Shown in pieces: positions 15,774 through 23,524 of a DNA stretch of 64,000 nucleotides; the first letter of the stretch is position 1; each line of letters opens with the position of its first letter. Origin of the DNA: Achromobacter sp. HZ34 (GTDB taxonomy: Bacteria; Pseudomonadota; Gammaproteobacteria; Burkholderiales; Burkholderiaceae_B); assembly GCF_002209485.1 (NCBI RefSeq), contig NZ_NJIX01000001.1, forward strand, positions 1,178,001 through 1,242,000, in the 5' to 3' direction. Position numbers and translations under genes: made by a program. Under the pieces are notes generated by a model. It was not told the origin of the DNA, made no database searches, and saw only the letters and a list, made by a program, of their open reading frames with translations.

Positions 15774-16751
15774 TTACTTCGGGCGTTCGGCGGCGGGCAG
15801 CAATGAGTCGTCGATGACCTTATCCCAGTCGAAGGGTCCCGGATCGGCGGCCTTGATCAGCACCAGGCCCTTTGCCACTTCATCCATGCTGGCGCGGTCG
15901 AAGCCGCCGGTGCTCCAGTAGTGCGGATCGTTTTGCAGGCAGGTCTGGATGGCCGACTTGGTGACGGCCACGTCCATCTTGTAGGCCTTGGCCAGGATCT
16001 GCGCGGCCTCGTCCGGGTGCGCGATCAGATATTCCACGCCTTTACGGCGCGCATCGATGATGGCCTTGATCTTTTCGGGATGCGCTTTCAGGTAGTCGGT
16101 GCGCACGATGCCCACGGTCTGGGTTTCCTTCGGCACGATGTCGACGGAACGGAAGGCGATCTTCAGCACATCCTTGTGCGCGCTATAGGACGGCTCGGTG
16201 ATGTAGGCCACGTCCACCGCTTTCTGCTGCAGCGCGATCATCATGCTGCCCGACGCGCCCACCGGCTTGCGATTGACCTGGCCCGCCAGGCCCGCCCGCT
16301 CGATGGCAACCGTGGAGACCAGATCGGTCACCGACTTGGGGCTGCTGTAGCCCATCGTCTTGCCTTTCATCTGCGCCATGCTGTCGATGGTGTTGTCGGG
16401 GTTCTGCACCCACAACTGGTCGGCCAGGCTTTGCACCCCTCCGTGCACGATGGAGATCTTCATGCCCTGCTTGATCGCGGCGATGGCGGCGGGTAGCGCC
16501 ACCTCCCCATAGGGGATCTCCGAGGCCATCGCGTTGCGCACCGTGGTGCCGCCGCCCTCGGAGGTGATGAACCCGGTTACGTCGATACCGCCTTCCTTGA
16601 AATACCCCTTCTCCATGGCGACCGCGAAGGGGGCGCCGTACATGCCGTCGCCCCAGTGCGTGACGGTCAGGGTGGCGGCGGGACAGGCCAGCGGGGCCGC
16701 CAGCAAGGCGGAGGCGAGCGCGAGCCCACCGAGGCTACGGAATGCTTTCAT
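15774..16751 (-). CDS. ABC transporter periplasmic substrate-binding protein (SsuA/NMT1 type)
   Basis: A 325-residue exported binding protein and first gene of the operon. The signal peptide spans residues 1-25 (SLGGLALASALLAAPLACPAA). The mature part opens with LTVTHWGDGMYGAPFAVAMEKGYFKEGGIDV, typical of the SsuA/NMT1 family. The start MKAFRSLGG is preceded by GGAG at 8 bases; an upstream in-frame start would add 31 non-signal residues. It captures the substrate for the two permeases and ATPase that follow. A 17-bp GntR-type dyad lies 80 bases upstream, so operon expression probably answers to the GntR repressor encoded six genes later. Confidence 0.88.
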   Translation of the reverse strand: MKAFRSLGGLALASALLAAPLACPAATLTVTHWGDGMYGAPFAVAMEKGYFKEGGIDVTGFITSEGGGTTVRNAMASEIPYGEVALPAAIAAIKQGMKISIVHGGVQSLADQLWVQNPDNTIDSMAQMKGKTMGYSSPKSVTDLVSTVAIERAGLAGQVNRKPVGASGSMMIALQQKAVDVAYITEPSYSAHKDVLKIAFRSVDIVPKETQTVGIVRTDYLKAHPEKIKAIIDARRKGVEYLIAHPDEAAQILAKAYKMDVAVTKSAIQTCLQNDPHYWSTGGFDRASMDEVAKGLVLIKAADPGPFDWDKVIDDSLLPAAERPK

Positions 16752-16830
16752 TGTTTTGTCTCCGGCTGTGGTTTTGGTTATTGACAGCGGTGCCGCGGCG
16801 ATCTTTGTCGCCCCGTGAAAATGTCGGGAT

Positions 16831-16847
16831 AAAGTGTCCGACACTTT
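16831..16847. promoter_or_regulatory. GntR (FCD-type) operator at the head of the operon
   Basis: AAAGTGTCCGACACTTT is a perfect 8-bp inverted repeat around one central base and contains GTC-N-GAC, the core typical of FCD-subgroup GntR sites. It lies 80 bases before the binding-protein start, in a good position to control the promoter of the nine-gene minus-strand unit. Confidence 0.65.
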
Positions 16848-16915
16848 TATCGATGGTATGTGGGGATACCGCGATCGTCAAGCCGCGCGCCCTCAGGGTT
16901 TACATGGAGGCAGAG

Positions 16916-17920
16916 CTACAGCACGATGCCTTTCTCTTCGTTCAGCGCCGGCAGGTCCGCGCGTCCGTGCATCTGCTTCACGTCGCGTTCGACGACCGTA
17001 CTCAGCTGGCTGATGGGAACGTCGTTGGCGCCGCCTTCGAAGGGATTCTCCGTGCTCTCGCCCACCTGCTCCAGAGACGTATAGATCCAGGAGACAATCA
17101 GGCTGAACGGCACCGCCAGCCACACCATATGGCCCTGCATGAAGCCGCCCACGCTTTGATTCAGCTGATCGAACTGGCTGGTCAGGCCAAACGGCAGCAC
17201 CACGCAGAAGAAGCGCACGAACAGCCGATTGACGACGGCGTACTGGCGCGGATAGGGAAAGTTCTTGATGCGCTCGGCCTGTCCCTGCAGGTCCAGCAGT
17301 TCGCGCAGTCGGCTATTGCATTCGGCATACTCCGCCGCGGTGATCACGCCGGCGCCCAGCAATTCCCGCAACGCCGCGCCTTGGGTCGCCAGCAGTTGCA
17401 CCGCCTTGCTGTCGACCAATGCCAGGGACTGGATTTCGCCGGGCGGCAGATGGCGCGCCAGCGCTGCCTCCAGCGACTCGGCCCGTTCCGGGATGACGTA
17501 GTGCTTGCGATACTCCGCGTTGGACCGGCTCTCCACGCTTTCCCACACGCGGTAGGTCCGCAGTTGATAACGCAAGGCCGTCAGCCAGGCCATATGGCGA
17601 TCGACCAGCCGCGCGCCCTGCTCCGCATCGCCGACGAAGTTGCGGACGATCAGGCCCCAGAAGCGGCTGGCGCTGACGATACTCATCCACAGTCTTTGGG
17701 CTTCGACGGTGCGGGCGTACGTCTGGACGTTCTTGAAACCCACCACGAAGGTGGCCGCCGTCCCCAGCAGCGTCACCACCGACAAGGGCAAGGTCAGCCA
17801 TTTGAATCCCAGCACTTGATAAAGCAATGTCGGCAGCAGGCTGACCACCAGCAGGCCATAGATATTCCTGCGAGTCCAGACCACGAACTCGTACGGGCGA
17901 TACGATTTCCCCAGGTGCAT
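16916..17920 (-). CDS. Bestrophin-like anion channel protein
   Basis: A 334-residue bestrophin/UPF0187 (YneE-type) membrane protein. It shows the family signatures FVVGFKNVQTYAR early, FPYPRQYAVVNRLFV before helix 3, and GESTENPFEG near the C-terminus, plus four hydrophobic segments. Bacterial members form pentameric ion channels in the inner membrane. Its start is close to 17920, with a 150-base untranslated gap to the SDR gene, and no partner gene is evident. It ends about 70 bases before the operator of the catabolic operon but is probably a separate unit. Confidence 0.87.
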   Translation of the reverse strand: MHLGKSYRPYEFVVWTRRNIYGLLVVSLLPTLLYQVLGFKWLTLPLSVVTLLGTAATFVVGFKNVQTYARTVEAQRLWMSIVSASRFWGLIVRNFVGDAEQGARLVDRHMAWLTALRYQLRTYRVWESVESRSNAEYRKHYVIPERAESLEAALARHLPPGEIQSLALVDSKAVQLLATQGAALRELLGAGVITAAEYAECNSRLRELLDLQGQAERIKNFPYPRQYAVVNRLFVRFFCVVLPFGLTSQFDQLNQSVGGFMQGHMVWLAVPFSLIVSWIYTSLEQVGESTENPFEGGANDVPISQLSTVVERDVKQMHGRADLPALNEEKGIVL

Positions 17921-18024
17921 GATGGCGCGCTCGTGTGTTTATCGGCACGCAATCGTAGAAGGGACACGCAGGCGGAAGAAGGCCCCGAGGCGGATGCACG
18001 GTGTTGTCGGAAAGGCAACAATCG

Positions 18025-18077
18025 CCTTGGGGCGTCGGTGCCTCAGGGCCCTGGGGCCTTGGGGCCTCGATACCTCA
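18025..18077. repeat. 21-bp imperfect direct repeat at the end of the SDR gene
   Basis: The segment starting CCTTGGGGCGTCGGTGCCTC at 18025 recurs as CCTTGGGGCCTCGATACCTC at 18057, a 32-base shift with 3 mismatches. The second copy includes the SDR stop codon (18075-18077), so the first is a duplicated tail. Confidence 0.55.
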
Positions 18078-18959
18078 ATGCTTCAGGTTTTCCAGGCCCG
18101 GCGGCAGTTGTGCGCCCGCGAAATGGGTAGACAGCGTCACGTCGCGCCATTGCGCCTGTTGCGCGGCGCGCTGGGTTTCGGCCTGCTCGCAGACGAACAG
18201 CGCATCACCGCCCAGCAGCAGGCGCAGGGGCAGGTCAGCGCGGCGCGACAGATCGACGATCAGCGCGGCAATCTTGGCGGGGTCGCTGATTTCGTTGCCG
18301 CCATAGGCCGCCAGCAACTCCAGGATCTTGCCGACGGAAGATTCATAGGCCGGCATGATCGCCGTCCCCGCGCGGCGGGCCTCGCCGGCCCATTCCGTCC
18401 GCATGCCGCCCGGCTCCAGGGTGCAGACCTGTATGCCCAAGGGCGCCACCTCCTTGGCAACCACATCGCTGAAGCCGCCCACCGCCCATTTGGCGGCCTG
18501 GTAAGCGGACATGCCGGCGGTCGCCGTGCGGCCACCCACCGAAGACACCTGGAAGATATGGCCGCTACCCTGCTCGCGCATCACCGGCACCGCGGCGCGC
18601 GTCAGATTCACCACGCCGAAGAAATTCGTGTCGATCTGGGCACGGAAGTCATCGGACGTCATCTGCTCGAAAGGCAGCGCATGGCCGTAGCCGGCGTTGT
18701 TGACCAGCACGTCCAGACGACCGAACCGCTGTACCGCCGCCTGCACGGCGCGCTGCCCCGCCGCTTCGTCGGTGACGTCCAGCGCCACGGGAAGGATGCG
18801 GTCGCCATGGCGTTGCACGAGGTCTTGCAGCTGGTCGGTGCGCCGCGCGGCGGCGACCAGACGGTCACCCGCGGCCAGCACGGCTTCGCTGATGCTGCGC
18901 CCCAGGCCGCGCGCGGCGCCGGTGACCAGCCAGGTCTTGGGATGGGTATCGTTGGACAT
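18075..18959 (-). CDS. Short-chain dehydrogenase/reductase (SDR)
   Basis: A 294-residue NAD(P)-dependent oxidoreductase. The cofactor motif TGAARGLG is at 13-20, NNAG at about 88-91, and the catalytic motif appears as Ser in VSSVGG plus YQAAK. Arg at the end of strand 2 (AAARR) suggests NADPH. At 294 residues it belongs to the longer classical SDRs with a C-terminal extension. A TetR gene lies upstream on the same strand, and a 14-bp palindrome matching one in front of that tetR gene is found before the SDR start, so it is likely the repressor's target. Substrate unknown. Confidence 0.88.
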   Translation of the reverse strand: MSNDTHPKTWLVTGAARGLGRSISEAVLAAGDRLVAAARRTDQLQDLVQRHGDRILPVALDVTDEAAGQRAVQAAVQRFGRLDVLVNNAGYGHALPFEQMTSDDFRAQIDTNFFGVVNLTRAAVPVMREQGSGHIFQVSSVGGRTATAGMSAYQAAKWAVGGFSDVVAKEVAPLGIQVCTLEPGGMRTEWAGEARRAGTAIMPAYESSVGKILELLAAYGGNEISDPAKIAALIVDLSRRADLPLRLLLGGDALFVCEQAETQRAAQQAQWRDVTLSTHFAGAQLPPGLENLKH

Positions 18960-19052
18960 CGTTGACTCCTGTCGTTGCGAATCGATGAGCCTGGAAAGCG
19001 GGATGGACGTGTTGCGATGAACATCCCGCCATGGCTCCGGAAAATATTTAAT

Positions 19053-19066
19053 TGACTATGTACTCA
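19053..19066. promoter_or_regulatory. TetR operator before the SDR gene
   Basis: TGACTATGTACTCA fits the palindromic pattern TGASTA-N2-TRSTCA and matches the site at 19766-19779 upstream of tetR. It is 94 bases upstream of the SDR start, overlapping an AT-rich likely promoter. Confidence 0.55.
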
Positions 19067-19165
19067 CTCATTTACGAGTCGAAAAATTCGGCACGCCCGG
19101 CCGCGTACCGTATGACACCTGAACTTCAGATCGTCAGGACTTCCTAACTTCAGCATTTCCGCTCA

Positions 19166-19747
19166 TCAACGCGCACTGCCTTTCACGGCGCCCCAGAACG
19201 CGCGAAAACCCGCCTCGCGGTAGTACGCCGCCTTGGCGTCATCGCGCGCGATGAAATCCAGCGCGTTGTCGGCCATGGTGTTGAACACGGATCCGATGAA
19301 GGCCAAGGCATCCTCGGCGGGCACGCTACTCCCCGCCAGTTTCTCCAGCAGCAACTGGCTCAACGCACTGAAACCTTCCGCGCCCGCGGCCCGGTGGCGG
19401 GCATCGATACGGTCGCAGAAGCCCAGCTGGCGCAAGGCCCGATGGCCGTCGGGATAGCCCACGCCCCAGTCCAGATAGCCATTCCAGGCCTGCCGCACAC
19501 GGTGCTCGGCCGAGCCCTTGGCGCTGAAACCCTTCATCATCGACTCGCGCACACCTGCCTTCAGATACAGGTACAGCTCGTTGAGCAGCACGTCCTTGTT
19601 CTCGAAGTATGTGAACAACGTGCCTTCGGCCACGCCCGCGTCCTTGGAAATGCGCGCCGTCGCCGCGCTCACGCCTTCGCTCGCCACCACGCGCGCGGCG
19701 GCCGCGAGTATGGCATTGCGTTTGTCTTCACTGCGGGGACGGGCCAT
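19166..19747 (-). CDS. TetR-family repressor
   Basis: A 193-residue TetR regulator starting at MARPRSEDKR. The helix-turn-helix is at residues 10-55 (ISKDAGVAEGTLFTYFENKD). The C-terminal domain is of the common TetR_C type, with a Cys in LGFCDRID. The start was chosen because the sequence before it (SNYSFKASSA) is leader containing the 14-bp dyad. The SDR gene follows on the same strand and shares the operator motif, so self-repression plus control of the SDR is the simple reading. Confidence 0.87.
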   Translation of the reverse strand: MARPRSEDKRNAILAAAARVVASEGVSAATARISKDAGVAEGTLFTYFENKDVLLNELYLYLKAGVRESMMKGFSAKGSAEHRVRQAWNGYLDWGVGYPDGHRALRQLGFCDRIDARHRAAGAEGFSALSQLLLEKLAGSSVPAEDALAFIGSVFNTMADNALDFIARDDAKAAYYREAGFRAFWGAVKGSAR

Positions 19748-19765
19748 GGCACTGCTTGCTTTAAA

Positions 19766-19779
19766 TGAGTAGTTGCTCA
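19766..19779. promoter_or_regulatory. TetR operator before tetR
   Basis: TGAGTAGTTGCTCA, 18 bases upstream of the tetR start, is a 14-bp near-perfect palindrome with the same half-site (TGASTA) as the site in front of the SDR gene. Autoregulation is implied. Confidence 0.55.
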
Positions 19780-19803
19780 ATTATAAGCCGGACGCCGAGT
19801 CCG

Positions 19804-20718
19804 TCAAGCGCTGTCGCGAGCAGCCTGTCCATTCGCATATTGCGTGGGTGGCAGTCCGACGTAGCGCGTGAAGGCGACGCTGAACGCGCTGGCGGAGCCA
19901 TACCCTACCCGCTCCGCCACCTTGGCGACACCGCCGCCCTTCTGCCGCAACATGTTCTTGGCCAATGCCATGCGCCAGGACAGGAGATATTCCATGGGCG
20001 CCACCCCAACGATGCGGCTGAAGCGATCGAAGAACGCCGAGCGGGACAACGCCGCGGCCGTCGCCAGCTGGGCGACGGTCCAGGGCTTTTCAGGACTTTC
20101 GTGCATCTGCCGTAACGCCACCGACAGCCGCGTGTCCGCGAGACCGCGCACCAGGCCCGCCGTCTCCGCCGCCGCGTTCGTCGACCGCAGCGCTTCGATC
20201 AACAGCACCTCCAGCAGCCGCGCCAGCACCAGATCACGTGCCGGCCGCTGTTCACGCGATTCTTCCCGCACCAGTTTCACCAGCGTCGACAAGCGGCGTT
20301 CGCCTCGCACCAACACGAGGTTCGGCAACAGCGACACCAGCAAGTCCGCGTCCGGTGAACCGAAACTGCAATGTCCGACCAGCATCTGCACATCGGTCGG
20401 CGCGCCTTCCTCGCCCACATGGAAACGCCCGGGCGCCAGGGCGACGGGCATCGAGTTGGGCACCCCGGGCGGTGGCGGCTCCAGGCTGGACGTGGCGAAG
20501 TCGTACAGCTCCGGTACCAGCACGAAATCATCGGCTTGCAGCAGGATAGGCGCATTGCCGTTCATCTCCAGGCGGCAAGACCCTTCCAGGATCACGCAAT
20601 AGAACGGCACACCGTCCACGGACCGTCCCACCCGCCACCGCCCTGCCCCGCTGACCAGTTTGGAGTAGGCCGCATCGGGCTGGAGCAGCGTGACGATATC
20701 GGCAAGAGGGTCGGTCAT
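19804..20718 (-). CDS. AraC-family regulator with cupin N-domain
   Basis: A 304-residue regulator with a Cupin_6-type N-terminal domain (VILEGSCRLEM, LLQADDFVLVP) and a C-terminal AraC domain with two helix-turn-helix units (VAQLATAAALSRSAFFDRFS and VAKVAERVGYGSASAFSVAF). The start MTDPLADIV was preferred over one 8 codons earlier. It is divergent from an SDR gene 97 bases away. Such AraC/SDR pairs are common in beta-proteobacteria, the regulator activating the reductase in response to a reactive or aromatic small molecule. Confidence 0.88.
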   Translation of the reverse strand: MTDPLADIVTLLQPDAAYSKLVSGAGRWRVGRSVDGVPFYCVILEGSCRLEMNGNAPILLQADDFVLVPELYDFATSSLEPPPPGVPNSMPVALAPGRFHVGEEGAPTDVQMLVGHCSFGSPDADLLVSLLPNLVLVRGERRLSTLVKLVREESREQRPARDLVLARLLEVLLIEALRSTNAAAETAGLVRGLADTRLSVALRQMHESPEKPWTVAQLATAAALSRSAFFDRFSRIVGVAPMEYLLSWRMALAKNMLRQKGGGVAKVAERVGYGSASAFSVAFTRYVGLPPTQYANGQAARDSA

Positions 20719-20815
20719 GGCTGGACGATCACAAACGAACAATGGACTTTTGATTGTAGCGAGTCCGGCCGCCGACCTTTATCTTGTCGATACCGCATCC
20801 ATTCCTGGAGTTCTC

Positions 20816-21598
20816 ATGAAGACCGTCCTCATCACCGGCTGCTCGACCGGCTTCGGCCTGGAAACCGCCCGCTATTTCCTCGACCAGGGTTGGCGCGTCG
20901 TCGCCACCATGCGCACGCCCGACAAGAACGTGCTGCCGGCGTCCGATCGCCTGCGCATCGTGGCGCTGGACGTGACCGATCCCGACAGCATCCGCCGCGC
21001 CGTGGAAACGGCGGGACCGATCGACGTGCTGGTGAACAACGCCGGCATCGGCTTCCTGAACGCGCTGGAAGGCACGCCTATGGCCACCGTGCGCGACATT
21101 TTCGAGACCAATACCTTCGGTACCATGGCGATGACGCAGGCGGTGCTGCCGCAGTTCCGCGAACGCAAGGAAGGCGTGGTCGTCAACGTCACCTCCACGG
21201 TGACCTTGCGCCCGCTGCATCTGCTGTCCATCTACACGGCCAGCAAGGCGGCCGTCAACGCCTTCACCGAAGTGATCGCGCTGGAACTGGCGCCGTTCAA
21301 TGTCCGGGTGCGCGTGGTGCTGCCGGGCCGTGCGCCCAGCACCGCGTTCGGCGACAACGCCCGTACGCGGATGCAACGTACGCGGATGCAAGACGGGTTC
21401 TCCGAACCGTATGCCGAGATGGTGCAGCAGATGTTCAAGTCCTTCGAAGACAATCCCGACGCACCCATCACGGAATCGATCGACGTGGCGAAGGAAATAT
21501 TTCGTGCCGCCACCGACCCTGCCAGCCCCATGCGCATCCCGGCCGGCGCGGACGCCGTGGAGACCGCGAAAGGCCTGAAGGGTTACGCCCTGGGATAA
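20816..21598 (+). CDS. Short-chain dehydrogenase/reductase with an internal 5-residue duplication
   Basis: A 260-residue SDR. The cofactor motif is TGCSTGFG at 7-14, then NNAGIG, and the catalytic Ser/Tyr/Lys are in VTSTV and YTASK. GGAG sits 5 bases before the ATG at 20816. In the substrate-loop region the sequence RTRMQRTRMQ comes from an exact 15-bp tandem duplication, which may alter the flexible loop but keeps the frame. It is divergent from the AraC regulator that probably controls it. The substrate is not predictable. Confidence 0.88.
   Translation: MKTVLITGCSTGFGLETARYFLDQGWRVVATMRTPDKNVLPASDRLRIVALDVTDPDSIRRAVETAGPIDVLVNNAGIGFLNALEGTPMATVRDIFETNTFGTMAMTQAVLPQFRERKEGVVVNVTSTVTLRPLHLLSIYTASKAAVNAFTEVIALELAPFNVRVRVVLPGRAPSTAFGDNARTRMQRTRMQDGFSEPYAEMVQQMFKSFEDNPDAPITESIDVAKEIFRAATDPASPMRIPAGADAVETAKGLKGYALG
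21362..21391 (+). repeat. Perfect 15-bp tandem duplication within an SDR gene
   Basis: CGTACGCGGATGCAA occurs twice in direct succession (21362-21376 and 21377-21391), encoding RTRMQ twice. The lack of any mismatch suggests a recent event. Confidence 0.85.
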
Positions 21599-21664
21599 GA
21601 GGTGGCGGCGGCATGCGGCGGACAAGTCTGCATGGAGGGGCGAGCACCTGGTTGACGCGCGCCC

Positions 21665-21708
21665 CGGCATGCTGCAGCTCCCGCATGCTGCAGCGCCGGC
21701 ATGCTTCA
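21665..21708. repeat. Three short repeats after the second SDR gene
   Basis: The motif GCATGCTGCAGC recurs with a 15-16-base period (GGCATGCTGCAGCTCC, then CGCATGCTGCAGCGCC, then GGCATGCTTCAG). It fills the gap between two convergent SDR genes, and the last copy covers the stop codon of the minus-strand gene. Confidence 0.6.
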
Positions 21709-22464
21709 GATATGTATGCCGCCGGCCACCTCGATGCGTTGGGCATTCACCCAGCCGAATTCATCCGACAGCAGCGCCGCGATGACCGGGCCGACATCCT
21801 CCGGCAATCCGGCACGCCCCAGGGCCGTGTGTTCGGCGATGGCCTGGTTGACCTGAGGATTGTCGCGCACGACGCCGCCGCTGAAATCGGTGGCGATCGG
21901 GCCCGGCGCAACCACATTGACCGCGATACGGCGCGGGGCCAGTTCCACGGCCATATAGCGCGTCAGCGCTTCGACGGCGGCCTTGATGGGCCCATAGCCG
22001 ATGCGCCCGGGCATGGCGAAACGCGCCAGCCCCGACGACACGTTGACGATGCGGCCGCCGTCATTCATCAAGGGCAGCAGTTTTTGCGTGAGGAACAGCA
22101 CCCCCTTGTAATGCACGTTGTAGAGGGCATCCATTTCCGCCTCGGTGATCGTCTCCAGGCTGGCGCTGGACGACGTGCCGGCGTTGTTGGCCAGATAGTC
22201 GAACTTCTCGGCACCCATGGCGCCAAGGGCTTGGCGGACTTGCTGGACGAAACCGTCGAAGGTGCTGGCGTCGCCCACGTCCAATTCGAGCGCAATGGCT
22301 GGCGCCCCGGCCGCGGCAGCCAGCTGGACCACCTTGTCGGCCTCGGCCCGGTTTGCGCGGAACGTGAATATCGCGCGCACGCCCCGGTGGGCCAGGCGCA
22401 GTACGGCATCGCGACCGATCCCACGGCTGCCGCCGGTAACGATCGCCACTTTGGAGGTTTGCAT
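21706..22464 (-). CDS. Short-chain dehydrogenase/reductase
   Basis: A 252-residue classical SDR (FabG-like). It has TGGSRGIG at 10-17, ANNAG, SSGLARFAMPGRIGYGPIK with the catalytic Tyr and Lys, and the C-terminal sequence GWVNAQRIEVAGGIHI. It is convergent with the preceding SDR and divergent from an AraC regulator, forming a second AraC/SDR pair within 2 kb. Such enzymes are usually NADP-dependent quinone, aldehyde or ketone reductases; nothing in the sequence fixes the substrate. Confidence 0.88.
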   Translation of the reverse strand: MQTSKVAIVTGGSRGIGRDAVLRLAHRGVRAIFTFRANRAEADKVVQLAAAAGAPAIALELDVGDASTFDGFVQQVRQALGAMGAEKFDYLANNAGTSSSASLETITEAEMDALYNVHYKGVLFLTQKLLPLMNDGGRIVNVSSGLARFAMPGRIGYGPIKAAVEALTRYMAVELAPRRIAVNVVAPGPIATDFSGGVVRDNPQVNQAIAEHTALGRAGLPEDVGPVIAALLSDEFGWVNAQRIEVAGGIHI

Positions 22465-22624
22465 ATCGATGACTCCCTGGAAAGGCTAAGCAGGAATGCT
22501 TATAGGAGTTCATTCTGATGGCCGGCCCACGGTCGATGAATACCGGAACGCGGCGATTTCTTGCCCATTCCTGCCGCGTGCAATACAGTGGCTTACCCCC
22601 CTGAAAGCGCCTTACCCGAAAGAG

Positions 22625-23524
22625 ATGTCCGAGATGCTGGACGAATTGGCGAAAGCCATCTTGCGCTATACCGAAAGCCGGAGCGGTCCCAGTCCCTTCA
22701 TGACGCCCATAGCGACCATGGTGATCATGCGGACCGATCATCCGAAGCCGCCTGTCCACATGATTTCCCGGCCAGCGATGTGCATCGTGGCCCAGGGCGC
22801 GAAATGGGCCAGCTTCGGCGACCAGCGGCTGGAATACAAAGCCGGCCAGGCGCTGGTGGTCGGTGTCGAAACCCCATCGGTGGGCCGGGTGGTCGAAGCC
22901 AGTCCAGGCAAACCTTGCCTGGTCCTGGCTTTCGAACTCGACCTGGCGATCATGCGCAGCGTGGCGGACGAGATGGCGACGCCGCCGAATTTCAACGACG
23001 AGCCCGCGCTGGGCGTGTTCGTGACGGATTTCGAGGGGCCGCTGTCCGATTGCGCCCTGCGCCTGGTGCGACTGCTCGATACACCGAAAGCAATACCCAC
23101 GCTGTATCCCGTCATCATGCGAGAGATCTGCTATTGGCTGCTGTCCGGTCCCCATGGCAACGAGGTGGCGCGCATGACCCTGGGCCAGGGGCCCTCGCAG
23201 CGCCTGCTGAATGCGGTGCACATGCTGCGCGACGGCTTCCGCGAGACCATACGTATCGCGGAGCTTGCCGCCACCGCGCAAATGAGCGTGACGGTTTTTC
23301 ACCGCCGCTTCAAGGCGCTGACGTCCTTGACGCCGCTGCAGTACCAGAAGCGCTTGCGCCTGCTCGACGCGCGCCGCTTGATGATCTCCCAGGGCATGAA
23401 CGCGGAAACCGCATCCGTGGCCGTCGGCTATGAAAGCCCGTCCCATTTCAGCCGTGAATACGCGCGCATGTTCGGCGCGCCGCCGAAACGCGACGCGACC
23501 AGCATGGCGGCCATCAGTCCTTGA
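22625..23524 (+). CDS. AraC-family regulator (AraC_N/YqhC-like)
   Basis: A 299-residue regulator with the AraC_N type domain (residues about 20-170; HMISRPAMCIVAQGAKWASFGDQ and LVVGVETPSVGRV are characteristic) and a C-terminal DNA-binding domain (IAELAATAQMSVTVFHRRFK, TASVAVGYESPSHFSREYARM). E. coli YqhC, of this class, activates aldehyde reductases, and here the divergent gene is an SDR, so a reductive detoxification role is plausible. The start MSEMLDELAKAI fits the family; an upstream start would add 43 unsupported residues. Its 3' end overlaps the convergent oxidoreductase gene by 11 bases. Confidence 0.86.
   Translation: MSEMLDELAKAILRYTESRSGPSPFMTPIATMVIMRTDHPKPPVHMISRPAMCIVAQGAKWASFGDQRLEYKAGQALVVGVETPSVGRVVEASPGKPCLVLAFELDLAIMRSVADEMATPPNFNDEPALGVFVTDFEGPLSDCALRLVRLLDTPKAIPTLYPVIMREICYWLLSGPHGNEVARMTLGQGPSQRLLNAVHMLRDGFRETIRIAELAATAQMSVTVFHRRFKALTSLTPLQYQKRLRLLDARRLMISQGMNAETASVAVGYESPSHFSREYARMFGAPPKRDATSMAAISP

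Noticed and set aside
22061-23446. 461-residue minus-strand frame across the AraC and SDR genes
   Set aside because: It overlaps two well-supported genes in the wrong frame and has no motif.
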